From positions 310,001 through 374,000 of the forward strand of contig NZ_NPKQ01000003.1 of the NCBI RefSeq assembly GCF_008329525.1: 64,000 bases of DNA, read 5' to 3'. The stretch is from Tardiphaga sp. P9-11 (GTDB taxonomy: Bacteria; Pseudomonadota; Alphaproteobacteria; Rhizobiales; Xanthobacteraceae). Made by a program: the position numbers and the translations under genes. The notes beneath the pieces are model-generated. The model worked only from the letters and a program-made list of their open reading frames with translations, did no database searches and was not told the DNA's origin. Numbering within the stretch: the first letter of the stretch is position 1; every line of letters begins with the position of its first letter. Positions 45,043-54,773 of this stretch are shown here, one piece after another.

Positions 45043-45438
45043 ATGGCCAAACCCGTTCATTCGATGATCCGCGTGCTCGACGAAGCGCGCGCGCTGGACT
45101 TCTACAAACGCGCTTTCAGGCTCGAGATTGCCGAGCGCATCGCATTTCCCGACTTTGCGCTGATCTATCTGCGCCACCCCTCCTCGCCCTTCGAGCTCGA
45201 ACTGACGGTGAATTTCGGCCGCACCGAGCCCTATATGCTCGGCGACGGCTACGGCCATCTCGCGGTTGTCGTAGACGACGTGGCCGCGGAACATGCCCGA
45301 TTCGAACGCGAGACTCTCGCGCCCGGTCCGCTGCGGGATTTCAAGCATGAGGGCCGCACGCTGGCGCAGTTTTTCTTCGCCACCGACCCCGACGGCTACA
45401 AGATCGAGGTGATCCAGAAGGGCGGCCGATTCGCTTAA
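45043..45438 (+). CDS. Lactoylglutathione lyase / glyoxalase I family protein
   Basis: 131 residues (AAGGA 8 nt before ATG). VOC fold with all four metal ligands of glyoxalase I: His6 in HSMIRVLD, Glu in FELELTVN, His in GYGHLAVVVDD and Glu in GYKIEVIQKGG. Converts the methylglyoxal-glutathione hemithioacetal to S-lactoylglutathione. A family A palindromic repeat begins right at its stop. Confidence 0.88.
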   Translation: MAKPVHSMIRVLDEARALDFYKRAFRLEIAERIAFPDFALIYLRHPSSPFELELTVNFGRTEPYMLGDGYGHLAVVVDDVAAEHARFERETLAPGPLRDFKHEGRTLAQFFFATDPDGYKIEVIQKGGRFA

Positions 45439-45439
45439 A

Positions 45440-45483
45440 GCGTTTTCGAGCAAAGTGGATACCGGTTCGCGTCAAGAAAACGC
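45440..45483. repeat. Dispersed palindromic repeat, family A, copy 2
   Basis: Terminal arms GCGTTTTC (45440-45447) and GAAAACGC (45476-45483), perfect, with the core AAAGTGGATACCGGTTCGCG, which in reverse complement matches the ACCGG...CCACTTT core of copy 1. Immediately after the glyoxalase stop and about 125 nt before the mutL start. Confidence 0.85.
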
Positions 45484-45607
45484 GTCAAAACAAAAAGCCA
45501 GAACCGGGGAAAAGCGAGTTGCGGCGGGGACATCAGGCACCCGGGGCCATAGAATGGCGCTTCAGGTTCCCTACATAACCCCGACCCGTCACCACGCCCC
45601 GAGATCC

Positions 45608-47428
45608 ATGCCCGTTCGCCAGCTCCCAGAAACCATCGTCAACCGCATCGCCGCCGGCGAGGTGGTCGAGCGGCCGGCCAGCGTGGTGAAGGAGCTGGTG
45701 GAGAATGCCATCGATGCCGGTGCCTCCCGGGTCGAGATCTTCACCGACGGTGGCGGCCGGCGGAAGATCGCCATCACCGACGATGGCGGCGGCATGACCC
45801 ATTCCGATCTCGTGCTCGCGATGGATCGCCACGCCACCTCGAAGCTCGATGACGAGGATCTGTTGCAGATCCGCACCCTCGGTTTTCGCGGCGAGGCGCT
45901 GCCCTCCATCGGCTCGGTGGCGCGGCTGAGCATCACCACGCGCCACGCAAGCGAGCCCCATGCCTGGTCGCGCACTGTCGATGGCGGCGAGAAATCTGAC
46001 ATCGCACCCGCCGCGCTGTCGCAGGGCACCCGCGTCGAGGTCAGCGATCTGTTTTACGCGACCCCTGCCCGGCTGAAATTTCTCAAGACCGACCGCACCG
46101 AGGCCGAAGCGATCCGCGAAGTCGTGCGCCGCCTCGCCATGGCGCGGCCGGACATCGCCTTCACCATGGCCGGCGAGGAACGCGCGCCGGTGACATGGGC
46201 GGCTGCGCTACCCGGTCCGGCCGGACAGTTGACGCGGCTAGGCGATATTCTCGGACCCGAGTTTCGTCTCAGCGCCATCGAAGTGCGTAGCGAGCGCGAA
46301 GGAGTGGTGGTTGAAGGTTTTGCTGCCGCGCCATCGCTGACCCGCGCCAATGCGCTTGGACAGTATCTGTTCGTCAATGGCCGGCCAGTGCGCGACAAAC
46401 TGATCATCGGTGCGGTGCGCGCTGCCTATTCCGACTATCTGCCACGCGACCGCCATCCGATCGTCGCGCTGTTCGTGACGCTCGACCCGCAGGAGGTCGA
46501 TGCCAATGTGCATCCGGCCAAGACCGAAGTGCGTTTCCGCAATGCCGGACTGGTGCGCGGGCTGATCGTGCATGCGCTGAAAGAAGGCCTCGCCCGTGAG
46601 GGACGCCGCACGGCAGCCAATAGCGACGGCGCCGTGCTGGACTCGTTCCGCCCCAACTTCGCACCCAATTTCGCGCCCCGTGCGAATGCGAACTGGGACT
46701 GGCAGCGCTCGCCGGCCTATCCGGTCAATCCAGTGCCGGGGTTCGATGGTTCGGCGGCGTTTGCCGAGCGGAGTCAGGCGGCCTTCGATGTCGGCACGCC
46801 ATCCGCCGATGTCCGTTTCGAGGAAGCACCGCAGACCGACCTGATCGACCGCCCGCTCGGTGCCGCGCGCGCGCAGGTGCATGAGAACTACATCATCGCG
46901 CAGACCCGCGACGGCATGATCGTGGTCGATCAGCATGCCGCGCATGAGCGCATCGTCTATGAGCGACTGAAGGCGTCGCTGGCCGCCAATGGCGTGCAGC
47001 GGCAGATCCTGTTGATCCCGGAGATCGTCGAGCTCGACGAAGCCATCGTGGAGAAACTGTTCGATCGCGCCGAGGAACTTGCGAGCTATGGCCTCGCCAT
47101 CGACAGTTTCGGCCCCGGCGCCATTGCCGTGCGCGAGACGCCGTCACTGCTCGGCAAAACCAATGCCGCGTCGCTGCTGCGCGATCTCGCCGAGCATATG
47201 GCGGAGTGGGACGAAGCCCTGCCGCTGGAGCGCCGCCTGCTGCATGTGGCGGCAACCATGGCCTGCCACGGCTCGGTGCGCTCAGGCCGCCGCTTGCGGC
47301 CCGAGGAGATGAACGCGCTGCTGCGCGAGATGGAAGACACACCGAATTCCGGCCAGTGCAACCACGGCCGGCCGACTTATGTCGAGCTGAAGCTCAGCGA
47401 TATCGAGAAGCTGTTCGGGCGACGGTAG
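45608..47428 (+). CDS. mutL: DNA mismatch repair protein MutL
   Basis: 606 residues from ATG 45608 (MPVRQLPETIVNRIAAGEVV, the canonical start; the open frame continues upstream through the repeat but is not coding in character). GHKL ATPase motifs: VVKELVENAIDAGA, DDGGGM, TLGFRGEALPSI, and VNGRPVRDK; C-terminal dimerisation domain with VDQHAAHERIVYERL, ACHGSVRSG and the ending GRPTYVELKLSDIEKLFGRR. MutS is not in the window. Confidence 0.96.
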   Translation: MPVRQLPETIVNRIAAGEVVERPASVVKELVENAIDAGASRVEIFTDGGGRRKIAITDDGGGMTHSDLVLAMDRHATSKLDDEDLLQIRTLGFRGEALPSIGSVARLSITTRHASEPHAWSRTVDGGEKSDIAPAALSQGTRVEVSDLFYATPARLKFLKTDRTEAEAIREVVRRLAMARPDIAFTMAGEERAPVTWAAALPGPAGQLTRLGDILGPEFRLSAIEVRSEREGVVVEGFAAAPSLTRANALGQYLFVNGRPVRDKLIIGAVRAAYSDYLPRDRHPIVALFVTLDPQEVDANVHPAKTEVRFRNAGLVRGLIVHALKEGLAREGRRTAANSDGAVLDSFRPNFAPNFAPRANANWDWQRSPAYPVNPVPGFDGSAAFAERSQAAFDVGTPSADVRFEEAPQTDLIDRPLGAARAQVHENYIIAQTRDGMIVVDQHAAHERIVYERLKASLAANGVQRQILLIPEIVELDEAIVEKLFDRAEELASYGLAIDSFGPGAIAVRETPSLLGKTNAASLLRDLAEHMAEWDEALPLERRLLHVAATMACHGSVRSGRRLRPEEMNALLREMEDTPNSGQCNHGRPTYVELKLSDIEKLFGRR

Positions 47429-47440
47429 GCTTCTTGCTTA

Positions 47441-47483
47441 TCCCTCCCTCAAGCGTAGCGAAACTGCGCGCAGTGGGGAGGGA
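47441..47483. terminator. Inverted repeat between convergent mutL and VOC genes
   Basis: TCCCTCCC (47441-47448) and GGGAGGGA (47476-47483) flank an inner GC-rich palindrome CTGCGCGCAG. It lies 12 nt after the mutL stop and before the VOC stop on the other strand. Without a T-run, the terminator role is tentative; it may be another repeat type. Confidence 0.4.
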
Positions 47484-47494
47484 GAAGAAAGCGC

Positions 47495-47884
47495 TCACGT
47501 ATATTTCGGATCGCGTTCCAAGAGCTCGATCGACACGCCCTGCGGTGCGCGGATGAAGCAGATGCGCAGGCCCGGCTTGAGCGTATGCGGCTCCTTGGTG
47601 AACTCCACGCCCTTGGCCTTCAGCGAGGCAGCCACGGCATCGATGTCCTTCACCTTCAGGCCGAAATGATCGAGGCCCTGATAGGGCGTCGCCGGCGGCG
47701 GGTTGACGCCCATCTCCGACGTCACCGGGGCGAGGAAGATCATGCCGCCGCCAAGCCTGATATCGATGCGGCCGGGCGCACGCAGGATTTCCGCACCGAG
47801 CATGTCGGCGAACCACTGCGCGGTGGCTTCGGTGTCCGGCGTACGGATATGGACGTGATCCCAGGTGTATTCGATCGCAGACAT
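47495..47884 (-). CDS. VOC family protein (methylmalonyl-CoA epimerase / glyoxalase-like)
   Basis: 129 residues. VOC fold: WDHVHIRTPDTEATAQWFADML in the first module with metal-ligand His, HFGLKVKDIDAVAASLKAKG in the second, and GLRICFIRAPQGVSIELLERD near the end with ligand Glu. Overall pattern is close to methylmalonyl-CoA epimerase-like proteins, but specific substrate residues cannot be assigned. 23 nt downstream of rsmD on the same strand. Confidence 0.8.
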   Translation of the reverse strand: MSAIEYTWDHVHIRTPDTEATAQWFADMLGAEILRAPGRIDIRLGGGMIFLAPVTSEMGVNPPPATPYQGLDHFGLKVKDIDAVAASLKAKGVEFTKEPHTLKPGLRICFIRAPQGVSIELLERDPKYT

Positions 47885-47907
47885 CGGCGGCTCCTTTTGA
47901 CGTCTTC

Positions 47908-48462
47908 TTACAAAGATCGCAGAAACGTAAACTCGGTATCGTCATAGGCGCGGCGCTCGAGTTCTTCGAAGCCCTCGGGCGCAGCGAACGCCGCATCCTT
48001 CGCCTCTTCCACCACAAGCAACGCGCCCGGCGTCAGCCAGCCACCATTGCGCAGCGAGTTCAGCGATTTCTCGGCGAGCATCATGCGATAGGGCGGGTCG
48101 AGGAACACCAGCGAGAACGGCTCGACCGGATGGGCGGGGCCGAGATCAGCGGCATCGCGGCGATACACTTTGGTCACGCCGCCAAGACCGAGCGCTTCAA
48201 CATTGTTGCGCAACAGCGCGCGCGCTTCGGAACCGTTGTCCACGAACAGCGTGAACTTTGCGCCGCGCGACACGGCCTCGATGCCGAGCGCGCCGGTGCC
48301 GGCAAACAGATCGAGCACGCGCGCGTCCGCGATCGGATTCTCATAGGCGTGGATCAGGATATTGAACAACGACTCGCGCAGTCGATCCGCCGTGGGACGG
48401 ATCGCCTGCGTCGTGGGCGATGCGATGTTGCGGCCTTTCAGCCGGCCACCGACGACACGCAT
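47908..48462 (-). CDS. rsmD: 16S rRNA (guanine(966)-N2)-methyltransferase
   Basis: 184 residues. RsmD start MRVVGGRLKGRNI, N-terminal basic RPTADRLRESLFNIL, SAM motif VLDLFAGTGALGIEAVSRGA, and catalytic DPPY in VFLDPPYRM. Starts 3 nt after the stop of the pseudouridine synthase gene, so the two rRNA-modification genes are one operon. Confidence 0.95.
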   Translation of the reverse strand: MRVVGGRLKGRNIASPTTQAIRPTADRLRESLFNILIHAYENPIADARVLDLFAGTGALGIEAVSRGAKFTLFVDNGSEARALLRNNVEALGLGGVTKVYRRDAADLGPAHPVEPFSLVFLDPPYRMMLAEKSLNSLRNGGWLTPGALLVVEEAKDAAFAAPEGFEELERRAYDDTEFTFLRSL

Positions 48463-48465
48463 GGC

Positions 48466-50784
48466 CTATTCGTCCCGCGGCTTCAGATCGCGCTTGCCGT
48501 GGTAGCCGCGCTTCGGCTTCTTCGGCGGCCCCCCGAAGGTGGCCGCGTCCTCGTTGCGCGCACGCGACTCTTCCGAGCCGGCGCGCTGCACGAGAATGCG
48601 ACGGCCCTTGCGGTCTTCCACCGTGGAGCGCTTCAGCACCGGCTTCTTCACGATTACCGGATCGAGCGACACATCGCCCTTGCTAGGCAACTGCCGACCG
48701 AAATCGGCGCCCGAAGCATCCGCTATCTTCTCGCCAAGCTGCTCGCGCAGCACGCGGGTCTTCACTTCGTCGACCTGGCCCTCTTCGATCTCACCGAGCT
48801 GGAACGGCCCGTAGGAGATACGGATCAGGCGGTTCACTTCGAGACCGAGATGCGCGAGCACGTTACGCACTTCGCGGTTCTTGCCTTCGCGGATCGCAAA
48901 CACCAGCCAGACGTTGGCGCCCTTGTCGTGCTCCAGCGTGGCATCGATCGAACCGTATTTGACACCGTCGACTTCGACGCCATTCTTCAGTTCGTTCAAC
49001 TGCGCCTGCGTGACTTCGCCATGCGCACGCACGCGATAGCGACGCAGCCAGCCAGTCTCAGGCAGTTCCAATGTCCGCGCGAGGCCGCCGTCATTGGTCA
49101 GCAGCAGCAAGCCTTCGGTGTTGAAATCCAGCCGGCCGATGGAGATCAGGCGCGGCAGGCCTTCGGGCAGATGATCGAACACCGTCGGCCGTCCCTCGGG
49201 ATCGGCATGGGTCGTCATCAGGCCGCGCGGCTTGTGATACAGGAACAGGCGCGTGCGCTCCGGCGCCGGCAACGGCTTGCCGTCAACGGTGATGACATCG
49301 TTGGTCGAGACATCGAGCGCAGGCGAATTGATCACGCGGCCATTGACCGCCACGCGACCCTGCGTGACCCATTCCTCGGCGTCGCGGCGCGAGCACAGGC
49401 CCGCACGTGATACGACCTTGGCGATACGCTCACCGGCTTTCTTGGCAGCGGGAACGCGCGCAGGACGGCGCTGCTCGGAATCACGCTCGCGATATTCACC
49501 GCGGCCACCGAAAGCAGGACGCTTTGCGAAAATCCTGCTGTCGTCCTCGTTCTCGCGGCGCGGACGATCGTCACCGTCGCGAACCTCGCTACGACCATGC
49601 TCCTGCCAATCCATGCGACCACGGGGCTCGCGCGGACGATCGAAACTCGGGCGATCCTCGCGCGGACGCGAGAAACGCGGACGCTCGCTATCGCCGCGCT
49701 CGGGCCGATCGTCACGCGGACGATCAAATTTGGGTCTGTCGAATTTCGGCCGATCGAAATTGCGCGCGCCGTCACGCGGTGGACGCGCATTGCGGCTGCC
49801 ACGGTCGTCCGAACCGCCTTCGCGCTTCTGCCAGGGCTTCTGTTCGCTGCGATCAGGGCCGCGCTCGAAGTCACGTCCACCACGATCTCCGCGATCAGGA
49901 CGATCCCCAAAGCTCTTGCGCGGACCGCCGCGATCCGGCGCACCACGGGAGAACTTCTTGTCGCCGCCAAATTTCTTCTCGGCACTGAAAGGCCGGTCGC
50001 CGCGGGGGCGATCACCATCGCGCGACGGGCGCGGGCTGAATGGACGGTCGCCCTGCGGCCGATCGCTGCGATCACGCTGGGGACGATCGTTGCGATCACC
50101 TTGCGGCCGATCGAAGCGCGGACGCGGACGGTCACCATCGCCACCGCGAAAACCTTCGCCGCGCGGGGTGTAGGGGCGTTTCTCTCCGCCACCATCACGC
50201 GACGCATAGGGCTTCTTGTCGCCAAACTTCTTGTCAGAGAAACGTCCGGCCGGACGCGCATCGCTGCGGTCACCACGCGGGGCGCGGTCGTCGCGGTTGA
50301 AATTCGGACGGTCGCCACGCGGTGCGTCTCCGCGCGGGCTGTAGGGACGTTTATCGCCACCGCCGCCGGCGCGCGGTGTATAGGGCCGCTTCTCGCGGTC
50401 CCCGAAATCCTTGCGCGGACCGCGATCGGGGCGGTCACCACCACCGCTGCGCGCGGGACGGTCGTCGCGGTTGAAGCGGGCCGGACGCGCGTCGTCACGA
50501 TCGCGACGCGGCGCATCGCCGTAGTCACGGCGCGGTGCGCGGTCGTCATCGCGCTTGCCGGCATAGGGCTTGGCGCCGAAGGACTTGCCGCCGGAAGACT
50601 TGCCGCCAAAGGAGCGCTTCTCGCCACCTGCGCCCGCCGGTTTCGGCGCGTAGGTGCCATCGCGCTTGGCGAATTTCTTCTCGGGTCCGCGAGCGGCACC
50701 GGAGCGGCCTTTGCCGGCCCCGCCTTTGCCACCGGGTGGCCGGCCGCGCGAGGGGCCGTTGTTTTTGTCGTTGTCGCGGGGCAT
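48466..50784 (-). CDS. 23S rRNA pseudouridine synthase (RluB/RsuA family) with a very long Arg/Asp/Gly-rich N-terminus
   Basis: 772 residues from ATG 50784 (MPRDNDKNNGPSRGR). About the first 440 residues are low complexity: repeated RDDRP, DRPQGDR, FDRP and GDKK motifs with equal Arg and Asp, resembling RGG-box RNA-binding disordered regions. Then an S4 domain (ERIAKVVSRAGLCSRRDAEEWV) and the RsuA/RluB catalytic domain with the Asp of GRLDFNTEGLLLLTNDGG. A basic C-terminal tail follows. E. coli RluB has about 290 residues, so most of this protein is extra. Normal in several Bradyrhizobium relatives, less extreme elsewhere. Confidence 0.9.
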   Translation of the reverse strand: MPRDNDKNNGPSRGRPPGGKGGAGKGRSGAARGPEKKFAKRDGTYAPKPAGAGGEKRSFGGKSSGGKSFGAKPYAGKRDDDRAPRRDYGDAPRRDRDDARPARFNRDDRPARSGGGDRPDRGPRKDFGDREKRPYTPRAGGGGDKRPYSPRGDAPRGDRPNFNRDDRAPRGDRSDARPAGRFSDKKFGDKKPYASRDGGGEKRPYTPRGEGFRGGDGDRPRPRFDRPQGDRNDRPQRDRSDRPQGDRPFSPRPSRDGDRPRGDRPFSAEKKFGGDKKFSRGAPDRGGPRKSFGDRPDRGDRGGRDFERGPDRSEQKPWQKREGGSDDRGSRNARPPRDGARNFDRPKFDRPKFDRPRDDRPERGDSERPRFSRPREDRPSFDRPREPRGRMDWQEHGRSEVRDGDDRPRRENEDDSRIFAKRPAFGGRGEYRERDSEQRRPARVPAAKKAGERIAKVVSRAGLCSRRDAEEWVTQGRVAVNGRVINSPALDVSTNDVITVDGKPLPAPERTRLFLYHKPRGLMTTHADPEGRPTVFDHLPEGLPRLISIGRLDFNTEGLLLLTNDGGLARTLELPETGWLRRYRVRAHGEVTQAQLNELKNGVEVDGVKYGSIDATLEHDKGANVWLVFAIREGKNREVRNVLAHLGLEVNRLIRISYGPFQLGEIEEGQVDEVKTRVLREQLGEKIADASGADFGRQLPSKGDVSLDPVIVKKPVLKRSTVEDRKGRRILVQRAGSEESRARNEDAATFGGPPKKPKRGYHGKRDLKPRDE

Positions 50785-50866
50785 GAAGGGTCTCACTGCA
50801 GCGGAAGCTGAATTGGGTTGAGCAGTGCGGACAGGGTTCGCGGGCCGAAAATGCGCGCTCATTGGG

Positions 50867-50908
50867 GCGCATTCTCACGCAAAACCAGTATCCACTTTTG
50901 CTGAATGC
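50867..50908. repeat. Dispersed palindromic repeat, family A, copy 3
   Basis: Arms GCATTC (50869-50874) and GAATGC (50903-50908) with core CGCAAAACCAGTATCCACTT and TTGC. Shorter pairing than the other copies but same length and core. Located in the divergent region between the pseudouridine synthase gene and tadA. Confidence 0.8.
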
Positions 50909-50944
50909 AACTCCGTAGCAGAGTTTTGCGCAGGAAACGAGCCG

Positions 50945-51391
50945 TTGACCGCACCTTCTTTCATGGATTTGGCGCTGAAAGCGGCCGAAAGCGCCGGAAA
51001 CGCCGGCGAAGTCCCCATCGGCTGCGTCATCGTAGGAAATAACGAGGTGATTGCCAGTGCCGGCAACCGCACCCTCCGGGACCGCGACCCGACCGCCCAT
51101 GCCGAAGTCCTGGCGATCCGGGAGGCCGCCGCCAGGCTCGGCAGCGAACGGCTGGTCGACTGCGATCTCTATGTGACCCTCGAGCCCTGCACCATGTGCG
51201 CGGGGGCCATCTCCTTCGCCCGGATCCGGCGGCTGTATTACGGAGCTGTCGATCCCAAGGGCGGCGGGGTCGATTCCGGCGTGCGGTTCTTCGCGTCACC
51301 GACCTGCCACCACGTGCCGGAGGTCTATCCGTCCTTGGGAGAAACCCAGTCTGCCACGCTGTTACGAGAGTTTTTTAAAGCGCGGCGCTGA
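50945..51391 (+). CDS. tadA: tRNA-specific adenosine deaminase
   Basis: 148 residues starting at TTG 50945, with AGGAA 8 nt upstream; the first ATG (50963) lacks an RBS and would trim the N-terminal helix. Deaminates A34 to inosine in tRNA-Arg(ACG). Zinc site: HAEVLAI (His and catalytic Glu) and PCTMCAGA (two Cys). Typical MDLALKAAESAGNAGEVPIGCVIV start. Overlaps the 3' end of the convergent DUF6894 gene by 30 nt. Confidence 0.93.
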   Translation: MTAPSFMDLALKAAESAGNAGEVPIGCVIVGNNEVIASAGNRTLRDRDPTAHAEVLAIREAAARLGSERLVDCDLYVTLEPCTMCAGAISFARIRRLYYGAVDPKGGGVDSGVRFFASPTCHHVPEVYPSLGETQSATLLREFFKARR

Positions 51392-51616
51392 GGCTTTGCT
51401 GGCAGCAATATCGATAGGAACGCGGGTCACTTCGTGCCCGTCTTCGTGAATCACGCAAATATAGCGCGCATGGTCCTGATGCGTCGCAGGGCGCGCGCTG
51501 ACTTCATCGGCAATCACATAAGCCTGTGCAACGGCTTCGGCGTCACTGCGCAGCTCCTGACCAGCGTGGTCGCGCTGCGTCGTGCCGTTCTTGAGGTCGA
51601 AATAATAGTGCGCCAT
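51362..51616 (-). CDS. DUF6894 family small protein
   Basis: 84 residues beginning MAHYYFDLKNGTTQRDHAGQEL, the typical start of this Rhizobiales family (HYYFDL...D..G.E). Middle AEAVAQAYVIADEVSARP and a strand with ICVIHEDGHEV. Function unknown; members are abundant in multiple copies in Bradyrhizobium-type genomes. Its last codons overlap the tadA 3' end on the opposite strand. Confidence 0.8.
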   Translation of the reverse strand: MAHYYFDLKNGTTQRDHAGQELRSDAEAVAQAYVIADEVSARPATHQDHARYICVIHEDGHEVTRVPIDIAASKASAPRFKKLS

Positions 51617-51684
51617 GGGTACCTCACAGCCCCATCAACACGCCATGCAACCTTCGGTTCCCCAAGAGGAACCCCTGGATACCT

Positions 51685-52968
51685 TTACTTGCCCTTGCGC
51701 TCCCGCGCCACCGCCTGCCAGCCGATATCGCGCCGACAAAAACCTTCCGGCCAATTGATCAGGCCGATGGCTTCATAGGCACGGCGCTGGGCCTCGCCGA
51801 CAGTCTTGGCCGACGCGGTCACGTTGAGGACGCGCCCGCCATTGGCGAGAATCCAGTCGCCGGACGCCTTGGTCCCGGCGTGAAATACCTCGACGCCCTC
51901 GATCTTCTCGGCCCGGTCGAGGCCGGCGATCCGGGTGCCCTTTTCATAGTCGCCGGGATAGCCCTTGGCGGCCATGACCACGGTCAGCGCCGGATCCGGG
52001 AACCAGCGCAGATCGAAATTCTTGAGCTGCCCGTCGCAGGAAGCGATCAGCGCCGGCAGCAGATCCGACATCAGCCGGACCATCAGAACCTGCGTCTCGG
52101 GATCACCAAACCGCGCATTGTATTCGATCAGCTTCGGGCCTTCGTCGGTGATCATCAGGCCGGCGAACAGCACGCCTTTATACGGCGTGCCCATCGCGCT
52201 CATGGCGCGCAGCGTCGGCAGGATGATCTCGTTCATGGTGCGATCGCGGATCGCATCAGTAAACACCGGCGCCGGCGAATAGGCGCCCATGCCGCCGGTG
52301 TTCGGCCCCTTGTCGCCATCGAAGGCGCGCTTGTGATCCTGCGCCGCGACCAGCGGCAGTGCATGCTCGCCGTCGCAAAGCACAAAGAACGAGGCTTCCT
52401 CGCCGGTCATGAATTCCTCGACCACCGCTTCCGCACCGGCTGCGCCGAAGCCGCCGCCCAGCATCATGTCGATGGCGTCTTCCGCTTCCTTCAGCGTCAT
52501 CGCAACGACCACGCCCTTGCCGGCGGCAAGACCATCGGCCTTGATCACGATCGGCGCACCCTGCGCGCGGATATAGGCCTTGGCGACATCCGCATCACTG
52601 AAGCGCTCATAGGCCGCGGTCGGAATGTTATTGGCCTTGCAGAGATCCTTGGTGAAACCCTTGGAGCCTTCGAGCCGGGCGGCGGCCTTGCTCGGCCCGA
52701 ACGACTTGATACCGGCAGCAGCCAGATCGTCGACGATCCCCGCCGCCAGCGGCGCTTCGGGGCCGACCACGACGAAATCGATCTTGTTGGTCCGGCAGAA
52801 ATCGATCACGGCCGCATGGTCGGCAACATCGAGGGCCACGCATTCGGCCTCCCGGGCAATGCCGGCATTACCTGGCGCGCACCACAATTTGGTCAGCAGT
52901 GGCGAGGACGCGAGTTTCCACGCCAGCGCGTGTTCGCGGCCACCGGAACCAAGGAGGAGAATGTTCAT
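51685..52968 (-). CDS. purD: Phosphoribosylamine-glycine ligase
   Basis: 427 residues. Second step of purine synthesis using phosphoribosylamine made from the PRPP of Prs. N-domain start [22 protein letters not shown]-grasp domain with [17 protein letters not shown], and the metal-binding [15 protein letters not shown]-domain [24 protein letters not shown]. Divergent from xseA. Confidence 0.96.
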   Translation of the reverse strand: MNILLLGSGGREHALAWKLASSPLLTKLWCAPGNAGIAREAECVALDVADHAAVIDFCRTNKIDFVVVGPEAPLAAGIVDDLAAAGIKSFGPSKAAARLEGSKGFTKDLCKANNIPTAAYERFSDADVAKAYIRAQGAPIVIKADGLAAGKGVVVAMTLKEAEDAIDMMLGGGFGAAGAEAVVEEFMTGEEASFFVLCDGEHALPLVAAQDHKRAFDGDKGPNTGGMGAYSPAPVFTDAIRDRTMNEIILPTLRAMSAMGTPYKGVLFAGLMITDEGPKLIEYNARFGDPETQVLMVRLMSDLLPALIASCDGQLKNFDLRWFPDPALTVVMAAKGYPGDYEKGTRIAGLDRAEKIEGVEVFHAGTKASGDWILANGGRVLNVTASAKTVGEAQRRAYEAIGLINWPEGFCRRDIGWQAVARERKGK

Positions 52969-53050
52969 GGGAGACTGCCAGACCGGGTTTTTTGATGGTT
53001 GCGACAGCCTTTAGCATGCTAATTCGATGCCGCAACAGCTTGAGTCCCCG

Positions 53051-54652
53051 ATGCCTAAAACTGCCGCTGCCCCGCTGACGAATTCCACCGAATTCACCGT
53101 CTCCGAGCTGTCCTCAGCCCTGAAACGGACGGTGGAAGACGCCTACGGGAACGTGCGCGTGCGCGGTGAAATCTCGGGCTTTCGCGGGCCACATTCCTCC
53201 GGCCACTGCTATTTTTCGCTGAAGGACGAGAGTGCCAAGATCGAGGCCGTGATCTGGAAGGGCGTCCACGGCCGGATGCGGTTCAAGCCGCAGGAAGGCC
53301 TCGAAGTCATCGCAACTGGCAAGCTGACCACCTATCCCGGCTCGTCGAAATACCAGATCGTCATCGAGGCCATCGAGCCCGCCGGCGTCGGCGCGCTGAT
53401 GGCGCTGATGGAGGAGCGTAAGCGCAAGCTTGGCGCCGAGGGTCTGTTCGACGAAGCGCGCAAGCAATTGCTGCCGTGGCTACCGGAGGTGATCGGCGTG
53501 GTGACGTCGCCGACCGGCGCTGTCATTCGCGACATCCTGCATCGACTGGAAGATCGCTTCCCGCGCCGCGTATTGGTATGGCCTGTGAAAGTTCAGGGCG
53601 AAGGTTCGGCGGAACAGGTCGCAGCCGCCATCCATGGCTTCAATGCACTGCCGGAGGGCGGCGCCATTCCGCGGCCGGATCTGCTCATCGTCGCGCGCGG
53701 CGGCGGCTCGCTGGAAGACCTTTGGTCGTTCAACGAAGAAATCGTGGTGCGTGCCGCGGCCGAGAGCATGATTCCGCTGATCTCTGCCGTGGGCCACGAG
53801 ACCGACATCACGCTGATCGATTTCGCCGCCGACAAGCGCGCGCCGACGCCGACGGCGGCTGCCGAAATGGCGGTGCCCGTGCGCGCCGAACTGATGGTGG
53901 AGATATCCGGCTTCGAGCGCCGCATGATGCTGTGCTGGCAGCGCGGACAGGAATCCCGCCGCAACGAACTACGCGCCGCAGCGCGTGCTCTGCCGGATCT
54001 CAGCGAATTGCTCGCCATTCCGCGCCAGCGTCTCGACGGCGCAACCGCGTCGCTGCCGCGTGCGTTGAAGGCCAATACACACGCGCATCATCGCCGCTTC
54101 GCGCAGGCCAGCGCCGGGCTGACGCTGCGCGTGCTGCGCGCACAGATCGCCCACGCCACACAGCGACTGACGGTATCGGGTGAACGCTTGAGCCTCTCCG
54201 CGCGTGCACTGCTTCGGCAGCGCCGCGATCGCTTCACTGGCCTTGAAGCACGATTGAAGGCCTCCAAGCTCGCCAATGCGCAGGCGCAGCGCAATGCCAT
54301 CACGCGCGATCGGGAGCGCGCACTGCGCCTTGCCGAACGCGCGCGCCGTGCATTGACGACACTGGTGCAGCGCCAGCAGGCGCGCGTGCAGGCATCGAGC
54401 CAGTTGCTGTCAGCCCTCTCCTATCGCAGCGTGCTGGCGCGCGGCTTTGCACTGGTACGCGACGAGCAAGGCGCAGCGCTGCATGCCGCCGCCAACATCG
54501 GAGCCGGCGTCCGCCTGAGCATCGAATTCGCCGATGGCCGCGTCGGCGTGACTGCCGATGGCGACCGCACGGCCGCTACGCGTGAAGCAAAGCCTGCATC
54601 GCCGGCCGCGCCGAAAAAGACGACGAAAATCGATCAGGGCAGCCTGTTCTAG
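53051..54652 (+). CDS. xseA: Exodeoxyribonuclease VII large subunit
   Basis: 533 residues from ATG 53051, or 541 from ATG 53027; neither has a strong RBS. OB-fold N-terminus ([33 protein letters not shown]), catalytic domain with [18 protein letters not shown] and [16 protein letters not shown] and [25 protein letters not shown], then a long Arg/Ala-rich coiled coil and a C-terminal Lys-rich extension of about 30 residues. Single-strand nuclease acting with XseB, which is not in the window. Confidence 0.95.
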   Translation: MPKTAAAPLTNSTEFTVSELSSALKRTVEDAYGNVRVRGEISGFRGPHSSGHCYFSLKDESAKIEAVIWKGVHGRMRFKPQEGLEVIATGKLTTYPGSSKYQIVIEAIEPAGVGALMALMEERKRKLGAEGLFDEARKQLLPWLPEVIGVVTSPTGAVIRDILHRLEDRFPRRVLVWPVKVQGEGSAEQVAAAIHGFNALPEGGAIPRPDLLIVARGGGSLEDLWSFNEEIVVRAAAESMIPLISAVGHETDITLIDFAADKRAPTPTAAAEMAVPVRAELMVEISGFERRMMLCWQRGQESRRNELRAAARALPDLSELLAIPRQRLDGATASLPRALKANTHAHHRRFAQASAGLTLRVLRAQIAHATQRLTVSGERLSLSARALLRQRRDRFTGLEARLKASKLANAQAQRNAITRDRERALRLAERARRALTTLVQRQQARVQASSQLLSALSYRSVLARGFALVRDEQGAALHAAANIGAGVRLSIEFADGRVGVTADGDRTAATREAKPASPAAPKKTTKIDQGSLF

Positions 54653-54773
54653 AGGTTGCGCAGGCCGCCTTTATTGGGCGACGCCGCGGCCCTATTTATG
54701 CTACGAGATGACGACATTCCGGGCCGGAGACCGATCCGGCAAGACGACTTAGTGACGATCCAGGAGACCAGTC

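Noticed and set aside
45455-45607. N-terminal extension of MutL through the family A repeat
   Set aside because: The added 51 residues come from a palindromic intergenic repeat; MPVRQLPETIVNRIAAGEVV is the canonical start.
49253-50811. Long plus-strand frames of up to 404 codons opposite the pseudouridine synthase gene
   Set aside because: They are shadows of the RDDRP-type repeats; products are Ala/Arg/Thr repetitive without domains or RBS.
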